From: Microbacteriaceae bacterium 3FA27C10
GTDB lineage: Bacteria > Actinomycetota > Actinomycetes > Actinomycetales > Microbacteriaceae
Length of the DNA stretch: 64,000 nucleotides
Direction of reading: 5' to 3'
Assembly: GCA_005502775.1 (NCBI GenBank)
Contig: SCNI01000019.1
Span: forward strand, 1 to 64,000
A model generated the notes under the pieces. The model was not told where the DNA came from, made no database searches, and worked only from the letters and a program-made list of their open reading frames with translations. The position numbers were made by a program, and so were the translations under genes. Positions 8,588 through 15,585 of this stretch are shown here, piece by piece (position 1 is the stretch's first letter; every line of letters begins with the position of its first letter).

Positions 8588-9414
8588 CGCCCCGCCTCCG
8601 CTCCGGCCGGTGCGGCCAGTTCGGCGAGGATCTCGCGGGCGAGCAGCGACGACACCGCCCGTCGCCAGTCGGCGGCGCCGTGCGGATCGGTGAACCACGT
8701 CTCGAGGCGCTCGACGTCGGCACCGAGCGTCGCGGCATCCGGCAGCGCGGGGTACCTCAGCTGCTCGGGGTGCACCGTGGCGCCCGACACCGTGAGCGTG
8801 AACGCGCCGTCGGCGTCGAGCCGCCCCACGATCACGGCGCCCGAGCGCCCGAGTGGCGAGAGCGCGATCTTGCGGTAGCCGGTGCGCGCTTCGAGCGAAC
8901 CGAGCGGAACATGCAGCGACCGCAGTACGTCGCCGGCGCGCAGCCGGTTCGTGCCGTTGCCCGTCACGAACGCGGCGACCGGGATGCGTTCGTCGCTCCC
9001 GTCGGCACGCCAGACGAGCGCCTCGGCGTCGAGCGAGGAGAAGAGCGAGGTCATCGGCCCTGCCGGGAGCGAGGCCGAGATGTTGCCGCCGACGGTGGCC
9101 ACGTTCCATACCTTGAACGAGCCGAGCAGGGCGGTGCAGCACTGGAAGAACAGCGGATGCGCGGCCCAACCCCGATCGTCGGGCAGCGCCGCGAGCTCGG
9201 CGAGGGTGCAGGTGGAGGCCACCTCGAGGCCGTCGGGCCTGACCGTGAGCGAGGGCCACTCGAAGGTCATCAGGTCGACGAGGCCGGTGAGGTGGTCTTG
9301 CGTCTCCGAGAACAGCCACGAGCCGCCGGCGAGCGGCGCGACGGTTGCTCCGAGGGCGGTGAGGTCATCGCGATGACGGGCCGGGACGATGGTCGCGATG
9401 GTGTTGAGGTCCAC
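8584..9414 (-). CDS. Xanthine dehydrogenase-type hydroxylase, FAD-binding subunit
   Basis: A 276-aa FAD-binding (PCMH-type/CoxM) subunit that passes electrons from the Fe-S clusters to the acceptor. The flavin-binding segments are recognisable: APLAGGSWLFSE near residue 30 and the TVGGNISASLPAGPM segment near residue 105, followed by the CO_deh_flav_C domain. The GTG start at 9414 has GGAG about 8 nt upstream. Its stop overlaps the ATG of the Mo/Fe-S subunit (ATGA), so the two are translationally coupled and together give a complete enzyme. The 130-bp region upstream holds two palindromes that may be operators. Confidence 0.9.
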   Translation of the reverse strand: MDLNTIATIVPARHRDDLTALGATVAPLAGGSWLFSETQDHLTGLVDLMTFEWPSLTVRPDGLEVASTCTLAELAALPDDRGWAAHPLFFQCCTALLGSFKVWNVATVGGNISASLPAGPMTSLFSSLDAEALVWRADGSDERIPVAAFVTGNGTNRLRAGDVLRSLHVPLGSLEARTGYRKIALSPLGRSGAVIVGRLDADGAFTLTVSGATVHPEQLRYPALPDAATLGADVERLETWFTDPHGAADWRRAVSSLLAREILAELAAPAGAEAGR

Positions 9415-9449
9415 GTGGTGCTCCGTTCGGGGATGGTGCTCCGTTCAGT

Positions 9450-9466
9450 ACACATCAGCAATGTGT
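9450..9466. promoter_or_regulatory. Inverted repeat upstream of the xanthine dehydrogenase operon
   Basis: ACACAT and ATGTGT form a perfect 6-bp inverted repeat with a 5-nt centre, 36 bp upstream of the FAD-subunit start. It is a candidate binding site for a purine-responsive repressor; the regulator is not identified in this window. Confidence 0.4.
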
Positions 9467-9487
9467 CTGGCATGTAACGCCCGGCCG

Positions 9488-9501
9488 GGTTGTGCACAAC
9501 C
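9488..9501. promoter_or_regulatory. 14-bp perfect palindrome upstream of the xanthine dehydrogenase operon
   Basis: GGTTGTGCACAACC is perfectly self-complementary with no spacer. It lies between moaE and the FAD subunit gene, 74 bp upstream of the latter. With one extra base in the left arm the symmetry extends to GCCGG/CCGGC, so it could also form a hairpin that terminates moaE transcription. Confidence 0.4.
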
Positions 9502-9544
9502 GGCACCCTGCCCTCGACTGTGGAGGAGTCGTCCGATCACGGGC

Positions 9545-9994
9545 TCAGCCCAGCGACGCCACCCACTCCGAGCTGCCGTCGTCGAACGACTGCTCCTTCC
9601 AGATCTGCACCCGCTTCTTGATCTCGTCGACGAGTTCCGAGCACGCGGCGAAGGCCGCCCCCCGATGGGCCGACGCCACCGCGCAGGCGAGCGCCACGTC
9701 GCCCACGACGAGGTCGCCGGTGCGGTGCTCGACGGCGATCGTGACGGCCGGGTGCCGGGCGGCGATCTCGGCAGCGACCGCGCGCAGGGTCGCTTCGGCC
9801 TCCGGATGCGCGGTGTAGCCGAGCGCCGTCACCCCGCGGCCCTCGTCGTGGTCGCGCACCACCCCCGCGAAGGTCACCACGGCTCCCGCCGAGGCGCTCT
9901 CGACCGCCGCCGCGCAGGACTCGACGGTGATCGGCGACGCGGAGATCCGCGCCCGCACGACCCGTGCATCCTCGATGTCAGTCGCCTCTGACAT
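9545..9994 (-). CDS. moaE: Molybdopterin synthase catalytic subunit MoaE
   Basis: A 149-aa large subunit of molybdopterin synthase. It converts precursor Z (cPMP) to molybdopterin using sulfur from the MoaD C-terminus. Family motifs are seen: AGAVVTFAGVVRDHDEG, LGYTAHPEAE, HRTGDLVVGDVALACAVASAHRGAAFAACSELVDEIKKRVQIWKEQ, which contains the active-site lysines. I chose the ATG at 9994 because GGAGG lies 5 nt upstream, although an ATG at 10006 is in frame. It overlaps the end of moaB by 17 bp. It closes the minus-strand run moeA-moaC-moaB-moaE, with the xanthine dehydrogenase genes just downstream. Confidence 0.95.
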   Translation of the reverse strand: MSEATDIEDARVVRARISASPITVESCAAAVESASAGAVVTFAGVVRDHDEGRGVTALGYTAHPEAEATLRAVAAEIAARHPAVTIAVEHRTGDLVVGDVALACAVASAHRGAAFAACSELVDEIKKRVQIWKEQSFDDGSSEWVASLG

Positions 9995-10469
9995 GGTCGC
10001 CTCCATGGATCTGATCGAGAAGATGGTCGAGCACCGGGCCGAGCACGGCGAGTCCGTCGCGCACGCCGCCCTGCGAGCCCGGCAGGTTCACCACGAGCGT
10101 GCGCCCGGCCACCCCCGCGAGCCCGCGCGAGAGCAGCGCGAGCGGGGTGTTCGCGGCGCCGACCCGCCGGATCTCCTCGGCGATGCCGGGGATCTCGAAG
10201 TCGAGCACCGTCCGGGTCTGCTCGGGCGTGCGGTCGGTGGGCGAGGCACCGGTTCCGCCCGTCGTGACCACGAGGGCCGCGCCGGCCGCGACGGCCTCGC
10301 GGAGCCGGCCGCCCACGGGCTCGCCATCCGGAACCACCGCGATCTCGGCCGTCCAGCCGCGCTCGCCGAGCCAGGCGCGGATGACGGGGCCGGTCGTGTC
10401 GTCGTAGACCCCGGCCGCCGCCCGGCTCGAGGCGACCAGAACCACGGCGGAGTGTGCGACGGCGGTCAT
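9978..10469 (-). CDS. moaB: Molybdopterin adenylyltransferase/MoaB-Mog family protein
   Basis: A 163-aa MoCF_biosynth-domain protein of the MoaB/Mog family, which in Mog activates molybdopterin by adenylation before metal insertion. The signature VVTTGGTGASPTDRTPEQTRTVLD and the later NLPGSQGGVRDGLAVLGPVLDHLLDQ are characteristic. The start is set at the ATG at 10469, which overlaps the moaC stop in the usual ATGA manner; an in-frame ATG four codons upstream is possible. It works with MoeA encoded upstream in the same run. Whether it acts as Mog or as a non-catalytic MoaB cannot be told from sequence alone; the lack of a second mog here favours adenylyltransferase. Confidence 0.92.
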   Translation of the reverse strand: MTAVAHSAVVLVASSRAAAGVYDDTTGPVIRAWLGERGWTAEIAVVPDGEPVGGRLREAVAAGAALVVTTGGTGASPTDRTPEQTRTVLDFEIPGIAEEIRRVGAANTPLALLSRGLAGVAGRTLVVNLPGSQGGVRDGLAVLGPVLDHLLDQIHGGDHVRGD

Positions 10470-10945
10470 CCGCGCGTCCACTCGCCGCTCGCGCCACCCG
10501 ACTTCGAGAGCACCTCGAGGTCGGTGATGCGCGCGCCGCGGTCGACGGCCTTGATCATGTCGTACACGGTGAGAGCGGCGACGGATGCGGCGGTCAGCGC
10601 CTCCATCTCCACCCCGGTCACGCCCGTGGTCTTCACGGTCGTCACGATGCGCACGGTCGTCTCACCGGTGGTGAACTCGACGGTCACGCCCGAGATGGGC
10701 AGCGGGTGGCAGAGCGGGATGAGGGTGGAGGTCTGCTTCGCGGCCATGATGCCGGCCACCCGGGCCACCGCGAGGGCCTCGCCCTTCGGCAGCTCGCCGG
10801 CGACGAGCAGCGCGATCACGTCGGCGCGCGTGTGCAGCACGGCCTGGGCCGAGGCCACGCGCTTGGTGATCGCCTTGTCGCTCACGTCCACCATGTGGGC
10901 GGCGCCGTCGGGGAGCACGTGGGTGAGTTCGGAGCCGTCAGCCAT
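10466..10945 (-). CDS. moaC: Cyclic pyranopterin monophosphate synthase MoaC
   Basis: A 159-aa partner of MoaA that converts the MoaA product to cyclic pyranopterin monophosphate, the first committed step of molybdenum cofactor synthesis. The family is clear from MVDVSDKAITKRVASA, AGIMAAKQTSTLIPLCHPLPISGV, VEMEALTAASVAALTVYDMIKAVDRG and the C-terminal VLSKSGGASGEWTR. The ATG at 10945 has GGAGG 5 nt upstream and overlaps the end of moeA by 8 bp. The downstream moaB start overlaps its stop. Confidence 0.96.
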   Translation of the reverse strand: MADGSELTHVLPDGAAHMVDVSDKAITKRVASAQAVLHTRADVIALLVAGELPKGEALAVARVAGIMAAKQTSTLIPLCHPLPISGVTVEFTTGETTVRIVTTVKTTGVTGVEMEALTAASVAALTVYDMIKAVDRGARITDLEVLSKSGGASGEWTRG

Positions 10946-12257
10946 CGATCCTCCAGTAGTCGAGTTCGTCGCCGGCGGCCACCACGCTCACGCCGAGGGG
11001 AACGTGTACGAGGGCGGTCGACTCCGCGTAGGAGTGCAGCAGGTGGCTCGAGGGCCCGCCCACCAGTTCGAGCGTGCCGTCCGGGAGCACCCGAGCCCGG
11101 CGCAGCTGGTGGTGGGTCGCGGGCGAGTCGAACGGATGCGCGGCCCGCCCCCGGCGCCGCTCGCGCAAGACGGTGGTGGCGCCGAGCGCCGCCAGCAGGG
11201 CCGGTCGCAGGAAGACCTCGAAGGAGACGAGCGCGCTGACCGGATTGCCGGGGAGGCACACCACGGGCATCTCGCCGGCCGCGGCGCCCGAGAGCCGGGC
11301 GAGGCCGAAGCCCTGGGGCCCGCCGGGCTGCATGGCGACCTTCATGAAGCTCACGCCGAGCGGCCCGAGCGCATCGCGCACGACCTCGCGCGCCCCGGCG
11401 CTCACGCCGCCGACGGTCACCACGAGATCGGTGCCGGAGGCGTGATCGGCCAGCAGGCCTAGCAGCTCGTCGGCGTCGTCGGAGCGGCACGGAGCGGCCG
11501 TCACCGCGCATCCGATGCCCTGGAGGGCCGAGGTGAGCGCGACGGTGTTGGCGTCGTAGATCTGGCCGGGCGCGAGCGCCGACCCCGGCTCGCGGATCTC
11601 GTGGCCGGTCGAGACGAGCAGCACGCGCGGGCGGCGGCGCACCGCCACCTCGGTGGCGCCCGTCCCGGCGATCACCCCGTAGTGCGCGGGGCCGAGCGTC
11701 GTTCCGGCGCGCAGCAGGGTCTGTCCGGCGGTGACGTCGCTGCCGGCGGCGCGCACGAAGGTGCCGGTTGCCACGGGGGCCGCGAAGGCGACCCGGTGTG
11801 CGGCAGCGGCGGCAGCGGCGAGTGCCGCCCCGCCGGCGCCCTGAACACCGTCGTCGGGTGTGAACACCGGCGGGTCCGCCCGCTCGATCTGCACCACCGC
11901 ATCCGCTCCCACCGGGATGGGCGCGCCCGTCATCACGGGCGTCGCCGTTCCAGGGCGATGCTGCGAGAACGGGTCGCCCGCGGCCACACGCCGGGCGACG
12001 GCGAGCGTCACCGGCCGGTCGGCGCTCGCCGAAGCCAGCTCGGCGGCGATGACGGCGTAGCCGTCCATCTGCGAGTTGTCGAAGGCCGGCAGGCTGCTCG
12101 GCGCGAGAAGGTCGTGCGCGAGCACGCGGTGGGCGTAGGCATCCGGCGCCGCGGTGAGGGCGGCTCCGGAAACCGTGAGCGTCTCGGCCTCGAGCGGGCC
12201 GAGCGACCCGGTCACGAGTGCCGTGACCTCGCGGCGATGATCCTCGATCGTGCGCAT
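10938..12257 (-). CDS. moeA: Molybdopterin molybdenumtransferase MoeA
   Basis: About 439 aa. MoeA inserts molybdate into adenylated molybdopterin. The signature PSSLPAFDNSQMDGYAV is near residues 50-65, and the central MoCF domain has LVSTGHEIREPG, GQIYDANTVALTSAL, DLVVTVGGVSAGAREVVRDAL and CLPGNPVSALVSFEVFLRPAL, all diagnostic. A C-terminal beta-barrel domain closes the protein. The open frame runs upstream to 12515, but the ATG at 12257 (MRTIEDHRREV) fits the family N-terminus; the upstream part overlaps the divergent moaA gene. It is the first gene of the minus-strand moeA-moaC-moaB-moaE run. Confidence 0.95.
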   Translation of the reverse strand: MRTIEDHRREVTALVTGSLGPLEAETLTVSGAALTAAPDAYAHRVLAHDLLAPSSLPAFDNSQMDGYAVIAAELASASADRPVTLAVARRVAAGDPFSQHRPGTATPVMTGAPIPVGADAVVQIERADPPVFTPDDGVQGAGGAALAAAAAAAHRVAFAAPVATGTFVRAAGSDVTAGQTLLRAGTTLGPAHYGVIAGTGATEVAVRRRPRVLLVSTGHEIREPGSALAPGQIYDANTVALTSALQGIGCAVTAAPCRSDDADELLGLLADHASGTDLVVTVGGVSAGAREVVRDALGPLGVSFMKVAMQPGGPQGFGLARLSGAAAGEMPVVCLPGNPVSALVSFEVFLRPALLAALGATTVLRERRRGRAAHPFDSPATHHQLRRARVLPDGTLELVGGPSSHLLHSYAESTALVHVPLGVSVVAAGDELDYWRIDG

Positions 12258-12342
12258 CGTCTCAGTCTGCCCTACCGGCTTCGTCACCGGTTCCGCGCTC
12301 AGGAGTTCCCGGCGCCGAGGCCGAGCACCCTGGTGCGGCGCG

Positions 12343-12348
12343 TAGGCT
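12343..12348 (+). promoter_or_regulatory. -10 hexamer of leaderless moaA
   Basis: TAGGCT ends 7 nt before the moaA ATG (12355). No ribosome-binding site is present, so a leaderless mRNA is predicted; this also excludes a Moco riboswitch in front of moaA. Confidence 0.5.
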
Positions 12349-12354
12349 TTCGGC

Positions 12355-13449
12355 ATGAGCATCGTGTTGGGGCTGCCGCAGCCGCGTCCCGGCCTGTCGG
12401 GCCCCAGCCTCTCGCTCGCCGGCCGGCCCGAGGCATCCGGGCTGCTCGACCGCTTCGGCCGCCTGGCCACCGATCTGCGCATCTCGCTCACCGACCGCTG
12501 CAACCTCCGCTGCACCTACTGCATGCCGGCCGAGGGCTTGCCCTTCCTTCCCCCGCCGGCACTGATGTCGCGCGACGAGATCACGCGCCTCGCCCGCATC
12601 GCGGTCACCGAGTTCGGGGTGCGGCAGATCCGCTTCACCGGCGGCGAGCCGTTGCTGCGCAAAGACCTCGTCGAGATCATCCGCGACGTCGCCGCCCTCG
12701 AGCCGCGGCCGGAGATCTCGCTCACCACCAACGCCATCGGCCTCACGAGCCGGGCCGAGGCGCTCGCCGCAGCGGGCCTGAACCGCATCAACGTCTCGCT
12801 CGACTCGATCGAGCCCGAGACCTTCGCGAAGATCACCCGCCGCCCGTTCCTCGAGCGCGTGCTGGCGGGCATCGACGCGGTCAAGCGAGCCGGTCTCGCC
12901 GAGACCAAGATCAACGCCGTGCTCATGCCGGGCATCAACGACCATCAGGCCGTGGAGCTGCTCGAATGGGCGCTCGCCGGTGGCCATCAGCTGCGCTTCA
13001 TCGAGCAGATGCCCCTCGACGCCGACCACAGCTGGGCGCGCGACACGATGATCACGGCCGAGGGAATCCGCGACCGCCTCGGCGTGCGCTACCTGCTCAC
13101 CCCCGACGACGCCCCGCGCGACGGCGCTCCCGCCGAGCTCTACCAGGTGCGCGAGCGGAGCGAGGGGCCAGGCAGCCGGATGCTCGGCCTCGTCGGCGTG
13201 ATCGCCTCGGTCAGCGAGCCGTTCTGCTCCGACTGCCGCCGCACGCGTCTCACGGCCGAGGGCGCCGTGCGCAGCTGCCTGTTCTCGCACACCGAGACCG
13301 ACTTGCTCGGTCCGCTGCGGGCGGGAGCCGGCGACGCCGAGCTGGCCGATCTCTGGCGCGCGGCGATGTGGGCCAAGCCCGCCGGGCACCTCATGAACGA
13401 GGCCGGGTTCGCGCAGCCCGACCGCCCGATGAGCGCGATCGGCGGCTGA
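12355..13449 (+). CDS. moaA: GTP 3',8-cyclase MoaA (radical SAM)
   Basis: A 364-aa radical SAM enzyme that converts GTP to 3',8-cyclo-7,8-dihydro-GTP. The N-terminal cluster motif CNLRCTYC places its three cysteines at 49, 53 and 56; RFTGGEPLLRKDL is the SAM-contact motif; the second [4Fe-4S] site is FCSDCRRTRLTAEGAVRSC. The conserved C-terminal Gly-Gly that activates catalysis is present (AIGG). It is divergent from moeA, with 97 bp between them, and moaD follows after 5 bp. The first 30 residues are a variable extension typical of actinobacterial MoaA. Confidence 0.97.
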   Translation: MSIVLGLPQPRPGLSGPSLSLAGRPEASGLLDRFGRLATDLRISLTDRCNLRCTYCMPAEGLPFLPPPALMSRDEITRLARIAVTEFGVRQIRFTGGEPLLRKDLVEIIRDVAALEPRPEISLTTNAIGLTSRAEALAAAGLNRINVSLDSIEPETFAKITRRPFLERVLAGIDAVKRAGLAETKINAVLMPGINDHQAVELLEWALAGGHQLRFIEQMPLDADHSWARDTMITAEGIRDRLGVRYLLTPDDAPRDGAPAELYQVRERSEGPGSRMLGLVGVIASVSEPFCSDCRRTRLTAEGAVRSCLFSHTETDLLGPLRAGAGDAELADLWRAAMWAKPAGHLMNEAGFAQPDRPMSAIGG

Positions 13450-13454
13450 GGGTC

Positions 13455-13706
13455 GTGCTGCGCATCCGCTACTTCGCCGCCGCGAAGGCCGCCCTCGGCG
13501 TGGGCGAGGAGAACCGTGAGGCCGCGGGGCTCACCATCGGCGAGTTCCTGGCCGAACGCGCCGCCGAGGCTCCGGATGCGCCGGGCGCGGCGGCCGTGCT
13601 GGCCCGCTGCTCCTTCATCCTGAACCGCGCCGCCACGACCGACCGCGCCACCCGCCTCACCGACGGCGACGCCCTCGACGTGCTCCCGCCCTTCGCCGGC
13701 GGCTGA
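13455..13706 (+). CDS. moaD: Molybdopterin synthase sulfur carrier subunit MoaD
   Basis: An 83-aa ubiquitin-fold protein. Its C-terminal Gly-Gly (LPPFAGG) is adenylated and thiocarboxylated by MoeB/MoeZ and donates sulfur through MoaE. The N-terminal strand VLRIRYFAAAKAALG and the core LARCSFILNRAATTD fit MoaD. The start is a GTG at 13455, 5 bp after the moaA stop; the same reading frame stays open far upstream inside moaA, but that is a shadow. The activating enzyme MoeZ lies convergently at 13795-15015. Confidence 0.92.
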   Translation: MLRIRYFAAAKAALGVGEENREAAGLTIGEFLAERAAEAPDAPGAAAVLARCSFILNRAATTDRATRLTDGDALDVLPPFAGG

Positions 13707-13732
13707 GCGCCCCGCGCCCGTGCCTTGCGCCT

Positions 13733-13794
13733 CGCCGAGGAGTCACATCGACGCGCAAGACCGTGCGGCTGTACGTCGAAGTGACTTCTCGTCG
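13733..13794. terminator. Bidirectional hairpin between moaD and moeZ
   Basis: Arms at 13737-13753 and 13774-13790 pair over 17 bp with one A/A mismatch and one G-U pair, and pairing continues in part outwards. It fills the gap between convergent genes. The stem shares GTCAC...CG-CG-CAA-GA on the left and CGAAGTGAC on the right with the hairpin at 19417-19475. Confidence 0.6.
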
Positions 13795-15015
13795 CTAGTA
13801 CCGCGGCTTGTCCGGCTCCACCTCGGCCACCCAGGCGTCGATCCCGCCCTGCACGAACACCACGTCCTCCCAGCCGTTCGCGCGCAGCACGGCGGCGGCG
13901 TGCCGCGAGCGGCCGTCGTGGTGGCAGTGCACGATCACCTTCTCCTGCGGCGGCAGGATCTCGCGGGCCGCGTCGCTGAGGATGCTGCCGAGCGGCACGA
14001 GTTCGGCCCCGTCGATCGACACGAGCTGGTTCTCGTGCGGCTCCCGCACGTCGACGAGCACGAAGTCGGCCTCGCCGCGCTCGCGGGCCGCGAGCAGTTC
14101 GGCGAGCTCGGTGACGGTGACGGAATCGGATGCGGGGGAGTCGCTCACGGGTGACCTTTCGAACAGTTTGGTGGCGGGCCCGGTCGCCCGGACCCCTTGC
14201 TTGGTGATGCTGTAGGGCTCGCCGATGTTCGCAGCACGCGCCGAGGGGGCGGCATGCCCGAACGGCACCTCGCTCCAGCTCGCGTCGAGGGCGTCGTGCA
14301 CGAGCATCCGTCCCAGAAGCGGGGTGCCGAAGCCGCCGAGCAGCTTGAGGGTCTCGGTGGCCATCACGGCTCCGATGGCGGCGCAGACGGGGCCCAGCAC
14401 CCCGGCCACCGAGCACGACTCGGCCGGATCGGCGCCGGGCTGCTCGGGGTAGAGGTCGCTGAGCATCCGGTCGAGTCCGTCGGGCGCCGTGGCCCAGAAC
14501 ACCGTCACCTGGCCGTCGAAACGCAGCACGGAGCCCCACACGATCGGCTTGCCCACAAGTGCGCAGGCCGCGTCGAGGATGTACTGCACCTCGAAGTTGT
14601 CGGTGCCGTCGACCACCACGTCGTACTCCGACACGAGCTCGAGCACGTTCGACGGGGAGACCTCTTCGTCGTGCTCGATCACGGAGACGAAGGGGTTGAG
14701 CGCCCGCACGGCGGCCGCGGCGGATGCCGTCTTGCGCTCGCCGACGGAGGCGTCGGTGTGGATGGTCTGCCGCTGCAGGTTCGACACCTCCACGGTGTCG
14801 TGGTCGGCGATGCCGAGCGTGCCGACGCCCGCCGCCGCGAGGTACTGCAGCACGGGGGAGCCGAGCCCACCGGCGCCGAGCACGAGCACACGGGCGTCCT
14901 TGAGCCGACGCTGACCCTCGACGCCGATGTGCGGCAGCGAGATCTGGCGCGCGTAGCGCACGAGCTCCGCGCGGGTGAGTTCGGGCCCGGGCGACACGAG
15001 CGCCTGCAGAGTCAT
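13795..15015 (-). CDS. moeZ: Sulfur carrier adenylyltransferase/sulfurtransferase, MoeB-rhodanese fusion (MoeZ type)
   Basis: A 406-aa two-domain protein. The N-terminal E1-like adenylyltransferase has RYARQISLPHIGVEGQ, LGAGGLGSP (residues 47-55) for ATP, and SCSVAGVLGPVCAAIG. The C-terminal rhodanese domain (about 285-406) carries the active-site loop CHHDGRSR with Cys364. In mycobacterial MoeZ this pair adenylates and then thiocarboxylates MoaD and other sulfur carriers. The zinc-binding CxxC pairs of E. coli MoeB are absent here, as in other MoeZ proteins. A GAAAGGA ribosome-binding site precedes the ATG at 15015. It converges on moaD and diverges from the VOC gene at 15069. Confidence 0.93.
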   Translation of the reverse strand: MTLQALVSPGPELTRAELVRYARQISLPHIGVEGQRRLKDARVLVLGAGGLGSPVLQYLAAAGVGTLGIADHDTVEVSNLQRQTIHTDASVGERKTASAAAAVRALNPFVSVIEHDEEVSPSNVLELVSEYDVVVDGTDNFEVQYILDAACALVGKPIVWGSVLRFDGQVTVFWATAPDGLDRMLSDLYPEQPGADPAESCSVAGVLGPVCAAIGAVMATETLKLLGGFGTPLLGRMLVHDALDASWSEVPFGHAAPSARAANIGEPYSITKQGVRATGPATKLFERSPVSDSPASDSVTVTELAELLAARERGEADFVLVDVREPHENQLVSIDGAELVPLGSILSDAAREILPPQEKVIVHCHHDGRSRHAAAVLRANGWEDVVFVQGGIDAWVAEVEPDKPRY

Positions 15016-15056
15016 GCTGTTCCTTTCGAGCCCTTCCAGCGTAAGCGCCCCGGGGG

Positions 15057-15062
15057 TAGGGT
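15057..15062 (+). promoter_or_regulatory. -10 hexamer of a leaderless VOC gene
   Basis: TAGGGT ends 7 nt before the ATG at 15069, and there is no ribosome-binding site; a leaderless mRNA is predicted. Confidence 0.45.
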
Positions 15063-15068
15063 CGGCGC

Positions 15069-15437
15069 ATGTCGTTGCGCTGGGAGCAGGTCGTCGTCGA
15101 TTCCCACGATCCGCGCCGCCTCGCCCACTGGTGGGCCGAGGCGCTGGGCTGGTCGGTGATCTTCGAGAGCGAGGATCCGGATGACCCGGACCCCGAGATC
15201 GAGATCGCCTCCGCCGAGGGCGCGCATCCGACCCTGCTGTTCTTGACGGTGCCCGAGGCGAAGACGGTCAAGAACCGCCTGCACTTCGACTTCGTGCCCG
15301 ACGATCAGGCCGCCGAGGTGGAGCGTCTGCTCGCTCTCGGGGCCACCCGGGCCGACATCGGGCAGAGCGAGTCGGTGACGTGGGTGGTGCTGACCGACCC
15401 CGAGGGCAACGAGTTCTGCGTGCTCAGCGCGCGCTGA
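15069..15437 (+). CDS. VOC/glyoxalase-superfamily protein
   Basis: A 122-aa single-domain protein of the vicinal oxygen chelate superfamily (Glyoxalase_6 type). The paired beta-alpha-beta-beta-beta modules show WEQVVVDSHDPRRLAHWWAEALGW at the start and DPEGNEFCVL at the end, with LHFDFVP in between. Members include glyoxalases, dioxygenases and antibiotic-binding proteins; the small cytosolic form here gives no clue to substrate. It stands alone between the divergent moeZ and smc. Confidence 0.85.
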   Translation: MSLRWEQVVVDSHDPRRLAHWWAEALGWSVIFESEDPDDPDPEIEIASAEGAHPTLLFLTVPEAKTVKNRLHFDFVPDDQAAEVERLLALGATRADIGQSESVTWVVLTDPEGNEFCVLSAR

Positions 15438-15585
15438 GCATCCGTTCGCGTGGTGCGTCTGCGTGGCGCGTCCTGTTCTCCACAGGTGCCGGATGCGACG
15501 CGACTGCGTACAGATTCCGCCCGTTGCACGGTGGGCGGGTGCGCATTCGGTACCGTAGGGGCACACCGACGACGAAAGGCCCCCT

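Noticed and set aside
5792-8878. Open frame of 1028 codons on the plus strand opposite the xanthine dehydrogenase genes
   Set aside because: Antisense shadow with no recognisable motif; the minus strand has complete Fe-S, Mo and FAD motifs.
8588-9319. N-terminal extension of the Fe-S/Mo subunit frame
   Set aside because: The 244 extra residues are Arg/Pro/Ala shadow of the FAD subunit gene, and the ATG at 8587 overlaps its stop in the normal ATGA manner.
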